Shown in pieces: positions 51,046 to 63,200 of a stretch of DNA of 64,000 nt. This stretch comes from Glossina fuscipes (taxonomy: Eukaryota; Arthropoda; Insecta; Diptera; Glossinidae), in the NCBI RefSeq assembly GCF_014805625.2, contig NW_023998416.1, forward strand, positions 35,200,750 through 35,264,749, in the 5' to 3' direction. The notes under the pieces are model-generated. The model was not told where the DNA came from. It ran no database searches and saw only the letters and a program-made list of their open reading frames with translations. The translations under genes and the position numbers were made by a program. Each line of letters starts with the position of its first letter. Position 1 is the stretch's first letter.

Positions 51046-53279
51046 ACCTTCCTAACCTAAATACTTAACCCTTCTTCAAAAGTCATTTATATAAATAAGA
51101 AAATTTAATTTATTAATACTATTGTTGTAAAACACTCTTTTAAAATAGGTATACTTTGCGTTACACTTACAAATGAAACACATGTAGAGAGCAGAAAATA
51201 TATCTTTTGAAATATCTTATAGCAAATACCATACTAACTATATGTGAATGGATATATTGCAAATCAAATGAAAAAATTGCTACTGCTATGAGAAGAATTA
51301 ATTTGAAAAAAAAATTAAAATAGAATTACTAAAGATGCAACTATAAATGTATTTTTATATCATAAACCTCTACTCCTACCTCTTCCGTTGCTACATTCTA
51401 AAAAGGAAGGTTTACAGACGTACCAATGTGTAAAACAGAAAAAGATCGCAGATTGTTTAGAGGAACTACTGGAACACAAGCGCAAAAGGCAATTACATGA
51501 TAATTTAAAGTCATAGGAATATCCGACGTTTCCGCTGATTTGCAATGTAGAGCAAGTAAAGAAATCCATTTCCAGCAGAAAACCTCGCCTAACTTTGTTC
51601 CAAGTAAATTAACTTACCTTGGCAATATTAGTGCGCTAAGGACTGAGGAAAATATCTACCCTGTACTCGGGAAAACTTGGTCACACCTCCTTCATTGGTA
51701 AATTATAAGAAAGTCATCAAAATCCAAGCAAATTAACCAAAAAATATATGTATGTGAATAGCTTAATGATCTGTTTAAGTTCTATGGAAACATCTTTCAT
51801 TTACACACATCTCTTAAAACCTGTCTATGCACTTGCTGGATAGGCATTGGTATTTTTGTGAAAGAATTGAAGGGCTTTGTAGTTTTGGTATATGGGTTGC
51901 TAAAATATATACGTATATAAATTTGCTATAAGCCCCGTATATTTATACCCTTCATCGAAAGATAAGGGCTAGATACAATTTATCGAAACCTTTTGTAAGG
52001 AATCACGAAAAGCATATATATTCTTGTTCAGCTTCACATTCTAAACCATTTTAAGCACGCCGCCCGCCTGCCTGCGTGATGTCTCTAGTAAACATTATTC
52101 TGATCTGCTTCAAATTTCGCAAAAACACTGGGACTTGCTGCACGTAGGTTGGTATATGACACGTTTACAGCAGAGCATAACCTGAGACCACCTTTGCTTT
52201 CAAGAATGAAAGAAAAATTGTTTTTTTTGCTAGTTCCTTCTAAAACACAATACAACGATAAAAATTTGAATTTTTATTCTATGGATCGTCCTGCAGCACC
52301 AGTGCAATAACAAAATGTGGAGAATTCATTCCACTATTAGTCTATATATAAGTCTATATATTAGTTAGTACGGAATATGGATGGTTTTAGAAATGTTTGT
52401 CAACCCGTCTGGCCATTTGTCTATTAATTGCTGTGTCAAACGTATTCATGGTCACAAAATTGGAGATATCTGCTGCTGTAGAGTCCATTTACTGATTGTC
52501 GTACATCCTGCCCGTTTAGGTTTTTGGTCATAATCTTCGACAGACGATATAAAAAAGGGTATAAAAATTTATTTTTCCCTTTTTTTAAATCTTTTCTAAG
52601 ATAGCGGTAATGGATATAAAAAATTCGGTCGCTCTCTAATGTAAGTTTCTTACCTGTTTACATTAAGATTTTATTGAATTTAACATTTATCCCCCATAAG
52701 CACGAATTCTAAAATTTTGAAAATAACAGTGTAACTTGCGCCTTTAAAAAAAAAAAAATGTTTCAAAAAACCCTTAAGACGTAGCGTAATTATGTCTTTA
52801 CTTACCACACTCCTCTCAAGTTAGTATATTGGTAGAAAGTTTCCAGCATAGGAGTAAAGATTCTTGGAGTTTTAATTGTACCTGCCTCTAAAATCATGTT
52901 CCAATCCTTTCTCCCGAAAATCCAAACATGATCATTTGCTTACTTACAAACAAAGTGCTACATCGACCTGCGATATGTTTACATTCAGTCAGACGTCATT
53001 ACATTGGGATGAAATAATTCCAACCCTTCGATTTTATTGCCCAAAGACAACAGTTTGCTTTGCCATCGAAGCGCTTAAACCAGTTCTTTTTTTTAATATG
53101 CTGCAATAATCTGGCACTCGTTTGGTAAAAAATAAATCGTGATATTTGAGCGGAATGCTGAGTTCTTAACATATAAAAAAAAGTTATGCCATATTTATAT
53201 AAATTTATGTCAATTTTCTTATTTTCTTCTTAGTAGCCCTTATTAGCACATTTTATAATTATAGATAAAACGTAACAGT
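51046..53279. other. Intergenic stretch between TRNT1 and GTPBP10
   Basis: No gene is supported. It contains a mini-me-like copy at 51945-52225, a second fragment at about 52370-52570 (CGTATTCATGGTCACAAAATTGG and a GGGTATAAAAATTT end), and a possible element start near 52617 (ATAAAAAATTCGGTCGCTC). A plus-strand stretch at 51420-51510 reads TYQCVKQKKIADCLEELLEH for about 30 codons but has no support beyond that. Confidence 0.5.
51945..52225 (-). repeat. mini-me-like repeat, inverted copy
   Basis: In plus-strand order it reads TTTATACCCTTCATCGAAAG, ATATATTCTTGTTCAGCTTC, a degraded GTCY tract (CCCGCCTGCCTGCGTGATGTC), then AACACTGGGACTTGCTGCAC and GTAGGTTGGTATATGAC. The layout follows the inverted copies at 4.4 and 37.2 kb. 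Confidence 0.55.
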
Positions 53280-54436
53280 TTAAATAACTCTCGGCCCTCT
53301 TTCTCCAATTTCATTTGCAAGACTCTCCCTTAATACCGTTGCATCCGCGACATGTTCCTTTGCGGCTAGGTCATCTAATAAAAGGCGCACTTTTTCCTTA
53401 ACGTGACTAATGCGCGCGGAATTCTTAGCTGAGATTGGTATAAGGGCATCAAATTTCAAGAGTTTTTCAGGCTTAATATTCTCAGGACATTCATTGAGTT
53501 TTAAACTTAAATCTTTTATAAATGGCTTATTAGAATTGAAAATATATTTAGCTTCTGGTAAATCCATCTTGTTTATCAGTAGTACAGAAGGTTTGTCAAC
53601 CAAAGTTTTGTCGTATAATTCCAATTCTTTATTTAGAGCGTAGATGTTTTGTAAAAAATCACGGCGCTCATGTTTCGGAGACAAACGAAAGCCCGAAATG
53701 TCTACTATGAATAAAAGTAAACGAGTACGTTCTATATGTTTAAGAAATTTGTGACCCATGCCAAAATTCGCATGTGCTCCCTCAATCAAACCGGGTAAAT
53801 CGGCTATAGTAATAGAACGCAAGTCCGCGTATTGCACTGTGCCAATTTGGGGTCTGATGGTGGTGACTAAAATTTAAAGGACTTGATTATATGTAAGCAC
53901 TTAACTTAGGTTTCCTTGAACTTACAGGGATAAGAGCCAATTTTGGGTTTGGCATTTGAAATGGCTTTCAAGAAAGTACTTTTACCGGCATTAGGGAATC
54001 CTACTAAACCCACATCGGCAATAAGTTTCAAATCCAAATTTATTATTTTATTTTCTCCGGGTTTACCCAAAAAATTCGTCCCGCTACATCCGCCCATGCC
54101 TCCACCGGCTACAATACAAGAGGCATCCGAGTCATTTAAATCGCCTAGTAGTTGGCCGTGATCGTCGTATATTTGCACACCTACGGGCACTACGACTTCC
54201 TCATCGACGCCCCGTCTTCCTAGAAGGCGGTGCTTACTACTGTCTTCGCCGTTGGAAGCAGTTACACGTTTCTCTGCGTAACGTTGAACTACATTTCGCA
54301 ATGTTACGCCTTCTTTGGCTACACAGTAAATACAACCTCCTTGGCCACCAACGCCACCATATCTAGGCAAGCCGTTTCCTCCATGTCCGCCTTTAACATT
54401 TAACCTTAAGCTATCAAGGAAAATATTGCCGCGCAT
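53280..54436 (-). CDS. GTPBP10: Obg-family GTPase, GTPBP10-like, mitochondrial ribosome assembly
   Basis: Obg-type GTPase; GTPBP10 proteins act in maturation of the large mitochondrial ribosomal subunit. Exons 54436-53926 and 53866-53280 give 365 aa. Residues 1 to about 135 form the glycine-rich Obg fold ([21 protein letters not shown] and [18 protein letters not shown]). The G domain has G1 GFPNAGKS (146-153), G2 YPFTT recreated across the splice, G3 [10 protein letters not shown] (from about 193), G4 NKMDLP and G5 [19 protein letters not shown] is characteristic of this subfamily. The start ATG at 54436 gives [12 protein letters not shown]. There is no obvious long targeting leader, as is common in the GTPBP10 group. 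It is divergent from the dihydrouridine synthase gene. Confidence 0.95.
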
Positions 54437-55457
54437 ATGAGAACGTGCGGACTGTTACAAGTTAATTAATATCTCATTTTTGTTGTTTTTGTTTTTTTAA
54501 GGAGAAATAGTTTCATATATGTATACCTTTTTAATACTATTTAACGAATACCTAAATATTTGCACCATTTTAATCAGAAGTTATCATTGAATTTTATTTC
54601 ACAAGAGGTAATTTCCTAATGTGAACTCGCTAGCGATTGACGGAATCGATTTTCAAACTAACTTAATAAGAAAGTCAAAACTAATATTAAATTCTTCTTC
54701 TTCTGCGACTTGAGTACAGAGAACATCTGTTTTTAAAAAGAAAAAAAATAATAATAAAACCAGCTGAGCTAAGGCCTAGGCGTCGTTTTTAATATGGTGG
54801 AGATGCAAACGGCACAAATGCGGTTAAAGCTGTGAGACAAGTAACATTTCAATTCTACATTGTTTTCCAAGTATAGTTTCAATCCATGTTCAAATTTATT
54901 AATTAGTTTTAAAAGGCAGCTATAAAGATAGCAAATTATGCGGAATCAGATCATCTTAACTCATTCGTGTTTAATTATTACTTGCTGTCTAACGGGGTTT
55001 TGGTTTCGATTAAATTTATTTACTTTTCTTTAAAATAATTTTTCTCTTTCCTACCTTTCTAAGTAGTACTAGTAGAATAAAAGCTAAGACCACCGTCGGG
55101 TATACGGGAGATTAAAAAATGGTAATATCCCAAATTAAGATATGCTCAAAATAGTTAAATTGCAAAAGTAAAATTTTGATAATAACGAATTTCATGGAAA
55201 CAACTTATTCGATTCTCTTGTGTTTCAGTTTTAAAGTCAAAGTAGCATAAGAGATGACAGCCGGGTTTTTTATCTTCATGTCGACTAATTTTGAGTGTTA
55301 TTTTTTAGCGCAGAAATATTACAGACAGCGTATCAAAACAATTCTTATGCACGTGTGAATAGCAACATTACGATTTTTATAATTCCTCTGCCCATCTTCA
55401 TCAAAAGTATGAAATCTATCACATTTATATATTCTATTAAAAAGGAAAGCTTGTAAA
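54437..55457. promoter_or_regulatory. Shared intergenic region between divergent GTPBP10 and DUS3 genes
   Basis: About 1 kb separates the two start codons. Promoters of both genes should lie here by orientation. I see an (AAT)-rich run near 54745 and no named motif I would assert. Confidence 0.4.
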
Positions 55458-58400
55458 ATGGAGTCCGGTATTTGTTATATAAAGTCTGAGTAAGTGAAGT
55501 TAAGAAAAACGTTTGTATTACAGCCCAAAAAGGCTTCCCTAGTCCTCATTGTTTGTTGTTTGAAAATTTTGTTAGATATTTAATAGCGGACGCGGATAAG
55601 CAACCCAAATTAATAGGAACGCAGGAATCTAATAAAAGAGAATTGGTATGTGAAACTGCTAGCGACTTAATTGAAGGCGGAGAACAAACAGGGAAAGAAA
55701 ATAAACGATGTAAAAGCGATAAGAAAGAAAGAAAACGAGGGCAAAATAAGGTATGATTCGCTTTCATTTATTGAGAACACAATTTTTTATTTCGTGTTTA
55801 TTTTGTTTTTAGAATCGTCCTGTTTACAAAGAAGACAGAACGTTACATCTGTGCAATTCTCTTTTGATGGGGTCTACGGAGAAACGATGCTCTTTGGAAA
55901 ATTGTCGTTATATCCACGATTTGCAGCAATATATGGCTAACAAGCAGCCAGATTTGGGCGAACGTTGTCCAGTGTTTGACGCTAAAGGCTATTGCCATCG
56001 TGGAGTAACTTGTCGTTTTGCAAAAGCACATTTGGACGAACAAGGCCGCAATGTTAAACGGGAAGATTTTGACGAAATGGAAAGAAAAACCACTTGCAAC
56101 GGTATAACACCAGGTAGATGTGACTATTATTTCATTGCCAGATAAATAAGATTTACGTGTTTTAGAATTGCAAGTACGTTTGCGCAAGCGTGATTACGAT
56201 TTTAGCAAGAGCAAAGGACTGGTTAAACAATCTGAAGAAATACGCGACTTAAGAAAGTATCAGAAATTTGACTCCGTCGAAAAACCTGTCGGATTTGTCA
56301 TAGATGAGAAAGAAATCAAAGGTCAGGATACGAAGTCCTTAAGATCGGTTGACTTTGCAAGGAAATTGATTTTGTCGCCCCTTACAACTGTTGGAAACTT
56401 GCCCTTTCGCCGGATATGTAAAGAGTTTGGCGCCGATATAACTTGCGGGGAGATGGCATGCTGCGTGCCTTTATTGAAGGGTTTGACACAAGAATGGGCA
56501 TTAACCAAACGTCATGAATCCGAGGATATATTTGGCATACAGTTGTGCGGAAACAGCCCGAATATCGTAGCGCAAGCCGCTCAACTCGTGCAGGAAACTA
56601 CTGAAGTAGACTACTTAGATTTGAACATCGGCTGCCCAATTGATCTAATCTATCAACAAGGCGGTGGGAGTGCTCTGATGCGTCGCACAAACATATTAGA
56701 ATTAATTGTGCGTTCATGTGCCAACTTAAACACAAAAATACCATTTACTGTCAAAATGCGCACCGGTGTATATGCTGATAAAAGTACCGCGCACGAGATA
56801 ATGCCTTTGGTGGAAGAATGGGGAGCAGCCGCAGTAACGGTAGATTTTATTTTTATATTTATAACTCAAGGAAGGACTTTACCTTTTTTTTTTTATAAGA
56901 TCCATTCCAAATCGTTTATGACTTTGCGTTTATCGTAATAGAAAGTCTGTTTGTTTATAATGACAGAAAGTCTGTCTGTTTACTATGTTCCTTGCATATA
57001 TTCTGACAGAAAGTAAACATTTCGCAAGTATTTGTAAATCAGTTTAACAATTTAAATCCGAAAGTCAAGAGCAATGCTCTAGAAGCAACCACAAGCGTCT
57101 AACGAGTTGAAAGAGTTCCAAAACTAGTAAAATATATCTTGCATCTTCCAGACCACATCATTTTAATTATCGGACTCTGATTCCAGAAGATCTGAAAACA
57201 GTCGACAAAAATCATTCACTTCTTTCTTGTCAACACCTATGAAATAATTCCTATTTCCACAAATAAATAACGCCGCTGGAGTCATCAATAACGGACTCAA
57301 GCGTGACATAATTTGCCTTATTAACAGGCTGATATTTAATCGCACGAGATGTAATGGCCATCTATTCAAAATTAACATAGTAAACAGGTCTAAATGCATA
57401 TGTGGAGTCTTATAATTTCGTGATCACATTTTATTTGTCTGTCCGAATGTTACCACTTCCATTCGCTATTCCAAACTTCGCAAATTTAGTATATGTGGTC
57501 TTCGTGGTCACAGCATTTTTGACATTTTGCGTTCTCGCAATTTAACAGTTTACTTTTCTTGTCTTTTTTTAAATCATATCATCAAGATATATAAGCGTTT
57601 ACAGTCAAATTACGAACCTACTCTCTTTTACACCTTTTTATCCTCGCACTCACCAATTCCTTCGTATGACTTTTTATACTCGTACACTGCGTTACTTCTT
57701 ACACAACGGAATATACTCCTCGCTGTTCTGTTCTATTTTACCCTGGGGAGTAAGGTGCATATTTTAATGAAAATAACGTGGCGAACTTATAACACACAAA
57801 ATTAAAAAGACTAATCAAATAAACGCTGAAATAAGCAAACAATAATACTATATAACAAATCTAAGCCCATCTCTACTACCCCCCCACAGCACAAAGAACT
57901 CTGCGTTCACATTGGGCCTTCTTTACACATCTCAGCGAGTTTTCAGTTGTTGATTTGCTTAATAACAAAAGAAGAAGATTTCTGCTTTATCCGATCGATA
58001 ATTTTACAAATTGCAAAGTCGAATTATATCAATGTCATTTTCTAAATTTAGTTACATGGTCGAAGCCGAGAGCAGCGTTACACGAAAAATGCCAACTGGA
58101 CCTATATAGAACAATGTGCTGCTAAAATAAAGACGATACCAGTTGTAGGCAATGGGGACATTTTATCTTATGAAGATTACAATGAGAAAAGAGTAAGAAA
58201 AGTCCTTAGTTAAGAATTATTAACTTATGGTTAATTATTTTTAGGAAATTGCTCCACACGTTTCTTCTGTTATGATTGGACGTGGAGCTTTAATTAAACC
58301 CTGGATTTTTCAGGAAATCAAACAACAGAAACATTGGAGTCCTACATCTTCAGAACGTTTTGAACTTCTACGTAAATACGTAAATTACGGTTTAGAACAT

Positions 58401-58670
58401 TGGGGATCTGATACGAAAGGTGTAGAAAATACCAGACGTTTCCTTTTAGAATGGCAATCATTCCTCTATCGTTACATACCATATGAACTGTTATTAAAAC
58501 CCCCACAGAGAATCAATGAGAGACCGCAACAATTTCGGGGACGAGATGAAATGGAAACTTTGATGAGTTCTCCAAATTCTCAAGATTGGGTGAAATTAAG
58601 TGAAATGCTTCTAGGTCCTGTACCAGAGGGTTTTACTTTTGTGCCTAAGCACAAAGCCAATGCTTATTGA
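55458..58670 (+). CDS. DUS3L: tRNA-dihydrouridine(47) synthase 3, CCCH zinc-finger type
   Basis: FMN-dependent enzyme that reduces uridine 47 in the variable loop of tRNAs. Exons are 55458-55489, 55543-55750, 55813-56113, 56166-56839, 58052-58192 and 58245-58670: 1,782 nt, 593 aa. The N-terminus [11 protein letters not shown] is typical. A charged, Lys-rich linker (RGQNK) follows. Two CCCH-type fingers come next, in [11 protein letters not shown] and [22 protein letters not shown] (quoted in part). The TIM barrel has [23 protein letters not shown] with the catalytic Cys, [27 protein letters not shown] and [11 protein letters not shown], and the family's usual end KHKANAY. For exon 2 the first acceptor (55522-55523) puts a stop in frame. 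The next AG at 55541-55542 keeps the frame and was chosen. Intron 4 is 1.2 kb, unlike its 52-62 bp neighbours. Confidence 0.95.
56840..58051 (+). other. Enlarged 1.2-kb intron 4 of DUS3
   Basis: The donor ACG/GTAGAT and acceptor AAATTTAG/TTACATGG join VT to LHGRSREQ, the expected barrel strand. The intron contains two near-direct copies of AGAAAGTCTGTTTGTTTA (about 56940-56985) and a mini-me-like piece near 57420-57540 (TTTGTCTGTCCGAATG, TGTGGTCTTCGTGGTCACA), so it was probably expanded by repeat insertion. Open frames inside look spurious. Confidence 0.7.
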
Positions 58671-58723
58671 TGTCGCAATTGAAAAGCGATGAAGTTTTGT
58701 CTTAAATGTTTTGTTTAGTTTTG

Positions 58724-58729
58724 AATAAA
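58724..58729 (+). terminator. Polyadenylation signal AATAAA for DUS3
   Basis: It lies 53 bp past the DUS3 stop codon, between two convergent genes. Confidence 0.7.
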
Positions 58730-58730
58730 T

Positions 58731-58736
58731 TTTATT
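58731..58736 (-). terminator. Polyadenylation signal AATAAA (minus) for fbp
   Basis: The plus-strand TTTATT reads AATAAA on the minus strand, 29 bp past the fbp stop codon and one base from the opposing DUS3 signal. Confidence 0.7.
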
Positions 58737-58764
58737 GAATATTAAAAATGATGTTCAAAACAAG

Positions 58765-60253
58765 TTAAGATTTATGTACATAGCTTAGAGCTTCCTCCAC
58801 ATCTAGCGTCGAGCCTAAAAATATTGGAGATCTTTCGTGAATTTTCTGCGGAATAATGTCTAAGATTGATCGTTTGCCATCGCTGGCCAATCCACCAGCT
58901 TGAATCATTAAATAAGCCATAGGGTTACACTCATACAGCAAACGCAATTTACCATTTGGAGATGATTTGGTGGCTGGATAAATAAAAATGCCACCATACT
59001 TTATGGTACGATGGACATCCGCCACCATGGAGCCTACGTAGCGCGCGCCGTACGGTTTCCCCAAGGAAGGATCTTTTTTTGCTGCGACGTATTGAAAGAT
59101 CCCGGAATCCCATTCAGAAGCATAACCCTCATTAATGGAATAAATTTTTCCTTTCTCTGGGACGCGCATATTGGGTTCAGTCAGAATAAATTCGCCAATT
59201 GCCGGATCGTAAGTAAAACCGTTTACGCTGGAGCCCAAACTTAAGACAACAGCTGTAGCAGAACCATACAAAGCATATCCAGCTGCTACGATTTGATTGC
59301 CAGGTTGCAAAGCGTCATTGACCGTAGGCGTTCCCTCACTTTGTTTACGGTAAATTGCAAAAATAGAGCCAATTGATACTAAGCAGTCAATATTTGAAGA
59401 ACCATCCAAAGGATCGAAACACACTATATATTTACCCTACAAATTACAGTACTAAGTTTTGTGCGCACTTAATTATTAATGCCGCAAACCTGCTTTTCTG
59501 TTTCCACTTCAATAACATTTTCATTTTCCTCCGACACCAACAAGCAAGTAGTATACGACGACTTCAACATGTTAATAAACAATTCATTCGACAAGACATC
59601 CAATTTTTTTTGTTCTTCACCCTGAACATTTATATCGCCAGCAATACCATGTAATTTGGCTATGCCGGCTTTGCGAACGGCTGAAGCAATAGCTTTAATG
59701 GCAGTTTGGATAGAATTTAATAATTGAGAGAGATCGCCAGTTGCATGTTTAAATTTGCGTTGTTCTTTCAGGACGAAACGCGTTAGTGTCATACAGTTTG
59801 AGTCAAAAACAGCTCCTTGCTGCGTCATGTTGGCTGAATGAAAAATGCAAAAAAAAGAATATTTAACAAAAAAGGTATATGGAAATGGGTCATCGGTAAT
59901 AAGCTTAACACCTTAAATAAGAAAACGGCGGTTACGATTGTCTACAATTGCATGGTTGTTCATAACAAAAATATTTTTTTATCTCATCTTAGAAAGATAT
60001 AGAAATTAGGGCCGGGCACATCAGTGCCGATTTCAAAACGGCGAACCTGCATGTTAGTCAAATTTCACAAATGTTGAATAAAACAATTTTTTTTGGTTTC
60101 GATTGAAAAACAAACAAGCAGAACTGAAGAATGTTGTTAGGAAGTTATTGAACAAATCATTTCATTAGAGTGTTAAAGTTAATAAACAATAAAGTTCCTT
60201 AATAAGCAAACATATTAACGGAACTTACGGTCGGTTGTCGGTACGGCCTCCAT
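58765..60253 (-). CDS. fbp: Fructose-1,6-bisphosphatase, gluconeogenesis
   Basis: Hydrolyses fructose-1,6-bisphosphate to fructose-6-phosphate in the cytosol, the regulated step of gluconeogenesis. The core protein starts at ATG 59828 ([18 protein letters not shown]) with exons 59828-59490 and 59436-58765: 336 aa, the usual length. Landmarks are [17 protein letters not shown] (AMP-binding region), [29 protein letters not shown] and the metal-binding [17 protein letters not shown]. Later come [16 protein letters not shown] and [20 protein letters not shown]. An upstream exon 60253-60229 begins with an ATG and splices in frame to 59833, adding [10 protein letters not shown] before the usual start (346 aa). 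That longer form is a prediction; the 336-aa form is secure. It is convergent with DUS3. Confidence 0.95.
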
Positions 60254-63200
60254 GGGTAAAGATTTTTGTGTTTGCACTGAAGAGGATTATAAAAGTGCGT
60301 TAATATGTAATTTCGAAAATTCGTCCTCAAAATAATTTTTTAAATTAGTAAAATATTATAGTTTAAATTATATTTTTATTTAAGAAAAGAAATTTAAATT
60401 GAACTAAAAATAATGGCAAATAGATCGTCACTTATATTCGTGGCAACCGAAAACACTGACAAATAAAATTCCGGCTGAAAGACATTGCATGATGGCTAAC
60501 ATTAATGGCTGTGTCGGAAGTAGTGCGTAAGTGTAGTGGAAGTATGCGTTAAACTGCTGCCTACATTTCAGAAGATATTGTCCCCTGGAGTGTCAAAAAA
60601 ATCTTTCATCAAATTTTCTATTAATTATTTTCTTCTCTTATGTATATACCGGCGGAAGATGGAATTATTGTGTATTTCGATCTTCCTTATAAACAAAATG
60701 ATTTTAGTATTTATAGATTTTATATTTAGTTCTTCTTTGTTGACCGAAAGTAGATAATTTTTCAAGTTTTCGGTCTTCTTTTAAAAAACGTGTGTGGTGT
60801 ATAGTAAAGTCGATCTAATTTTAATTAAGCTTTTTCCGCTTATGTTGTCTTTTTTTTTAAACTTTGGAAAATACGTATGAATGAAAAAATAAATATTTAC
60901 CTTTTACTTGCTTTATTTTATTTTCTTTTTCATATAATTGCAAAGAAAAGGCAACTTTTTCAATTGCCCTCCAAAGAACCAAATTGTCAACGTCACCATT
61001 AAACGTAACAATGAAGCACTTGGTATTAAATTTCTTTTCGGTTCGCTCGCCCTTATCAGTAGCACTTAGTTTCTAAGATACTTACAGATTTAATTCAGTG
61101 ATCACGAGAAAAGGAAATATGGAGTCCCGTTCGTTTCAACGATTAAGCTAAATCTGTTGTCCACGATATAACTTTTCACACTAAAGTAGTCTTAAATAAA
61201 TAAAGAAGAAAAACATGTTTGCAAAAACAACAATAACAAAATACATTTCCAACGACAATGCTATCAATAGTATGTTATCATGAAACCGCTTCATAATAAA
61301 ACGAAATCGTTAGCAAATTTTATTTTGTATCTAAACCTTAGAGAAACCAATTGCGCCATCTCGCCTGTAATGCCAAGAAAGTTCATTTTCAAACGAGTCA
61401 TCCTACATGTTTGTCGTGATAGTTATTTGTGGAGCTCCAGTACTGTTCATATTAGTAGGTCGAATATTTGTTAGCTTAAAGTAGCAGTGAATCGGAGAAA
61501 TTACAATAACTATATTTGACAAATGTAGGGCGGTGTTGTCATGCGGTAGGTGATCGGTAACACAATACAAAGCAATTATCATGCGGCTCTCTTTGGACAA
61601 AGCGGGGTTTTTCTACAACTTCTGCACTATTTTGGGTTGCTTTGTAGCTCTGGATTCAGATCAACGCCTCACATCAACTGAACGACACTTAAACGTTTGG
61701 CATCGGCGTCATCTGAGTTCCGTGGGATCAGAAAGTCTTTTTATTAGCCGCAAAGTAACGAGAATGCCTCCGGGCAATTATCCTCTAACTCTCCAATTGA
61801 AGACAAAGTGCTAATTTTCCCTGAAGTCGTGGCATCTTCACTTTAATCCATTGTCAAAGCCGCAGCGGAGATTCACTAAAGTGAAAAAAGAACAAGTTTT
61901 TGTCCGCTCAGTTCAAAGCGTGCTTTATTCTTGCTATAATTAAGTCGATATACGATTTTGCTAATTTAAAGCTTATAATATAGAATTAAAAGTTTCTGTT
62001 TGAATTGCTACAAAACATTTCTTTTGCCGAATTATCAATCGACGTGACACATTCATAGGTGCGTGTAAAATAAGAGCAAGTGTGCGACTTAACGTACTCT
62101 GTAGTAAGCACAATATAAGCTTTTAGTTTAAAGCTTTAAGTTGAGTCTTAAACGTTTCCTTAATACAAATGCAGCGTTAAGGGGGAATCCGCTAAAGTGG
62201 ACCAAAGATTCACACTCAATTATCACAATGAGCACAGACGTGTTAGGATAGTGTGTTTTATGTCTTCCGCAATTATCTACAAAATACTGCTATGATTTGA
62301 AATATATATGTGATATACAATGTGTTAAATCCTTTTTATTAAATTCCTGGATTCTAATTATAGTGCAAGTTGCATTGAATAGAAAAGACACAGGCTTTCA
62401 ATGGGAGTATTTGCCGTAAGACTAATCAGCCTGTATATCAGTATAGCTAGTAACTTCACTATGGACTTTTGCGGTTAGGCGGATATATATAATACCCACA
62501 GGGACTTAAAATAGGCGCATCTGTTATTATATCGTTCGAATTTCTGATACGATTGAAGCTTCTCTTTCCGTCTGTTTGTTTGCGCATCCGTCCGATGTCT
62601 GTTCATGTATTTTTATGTTAAAACTACAGCTAAAATTTATGAGAAATTTTGATCGAATCATTTTTATAAATGTTCTCTATATAATATCTTATAAAAAAAT
62701 CGTTATAGAAAAAACATTTGCAATTTTTAAAACTTTTCGACAAAAGTCTCTTGGTAAGAGTATTAAATTAATATGAAAAATTTGGAAGGGATGAGCCAAT
62801 TTCTTTTTCGTTCCCACGAGAAAAGATTAAAATTTAGATTCTACACTACATAAACGTTCCCATGAAAAGTAAGTTTTTTTGGGATAGCAAACCTTAATTT
62901 GCAGTAGACAGGTGGAGATATTTGATAAGAAAATCGATTCTGCTAAATTTAGACCAAGTCAATTCACGTTTTGGGAAATAACATGAACAATTGTTTTAGC
63001 CAAAGTAATGTATAATATTTAATGATCGGTTTTGCTCGAGTAGACGAGCAACTTTGCCATCGAGAGCAGAGGAAGTCGCCTTCTTCACTAATCAGTCAAA
63101 TTCCATGGGGGCCCAAGATTTATCACAGTCCTGGCTGTTACTGAGACAAGTAGTAAAGTGATTGGGTGTCAGTCGTTGTTAGATCGATACTTCCGCCTGG

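Noticed and set aside
51360..51569. Frames on both strands around 51.4-51.6 kb.
   Set aside because: Short, start at non-ATG codons or are interrupted, and show no domain. A plus-strand 30-codon coding-like stretch is too short to call.
57163..57399. Minus-strand 78-codon frame in the large DUS3 intron.
   Set aside because: No domain, acidic and low-complexity end, located in an intron that carries repeats. Likely spurious.
61581..61814. 77-codon plus-strand frame (MRLSLDKAGFFYNFC...).
   Set aside because: No recognisable family and no splice or poly(A) context. Isolated in a gene-poor stretch.
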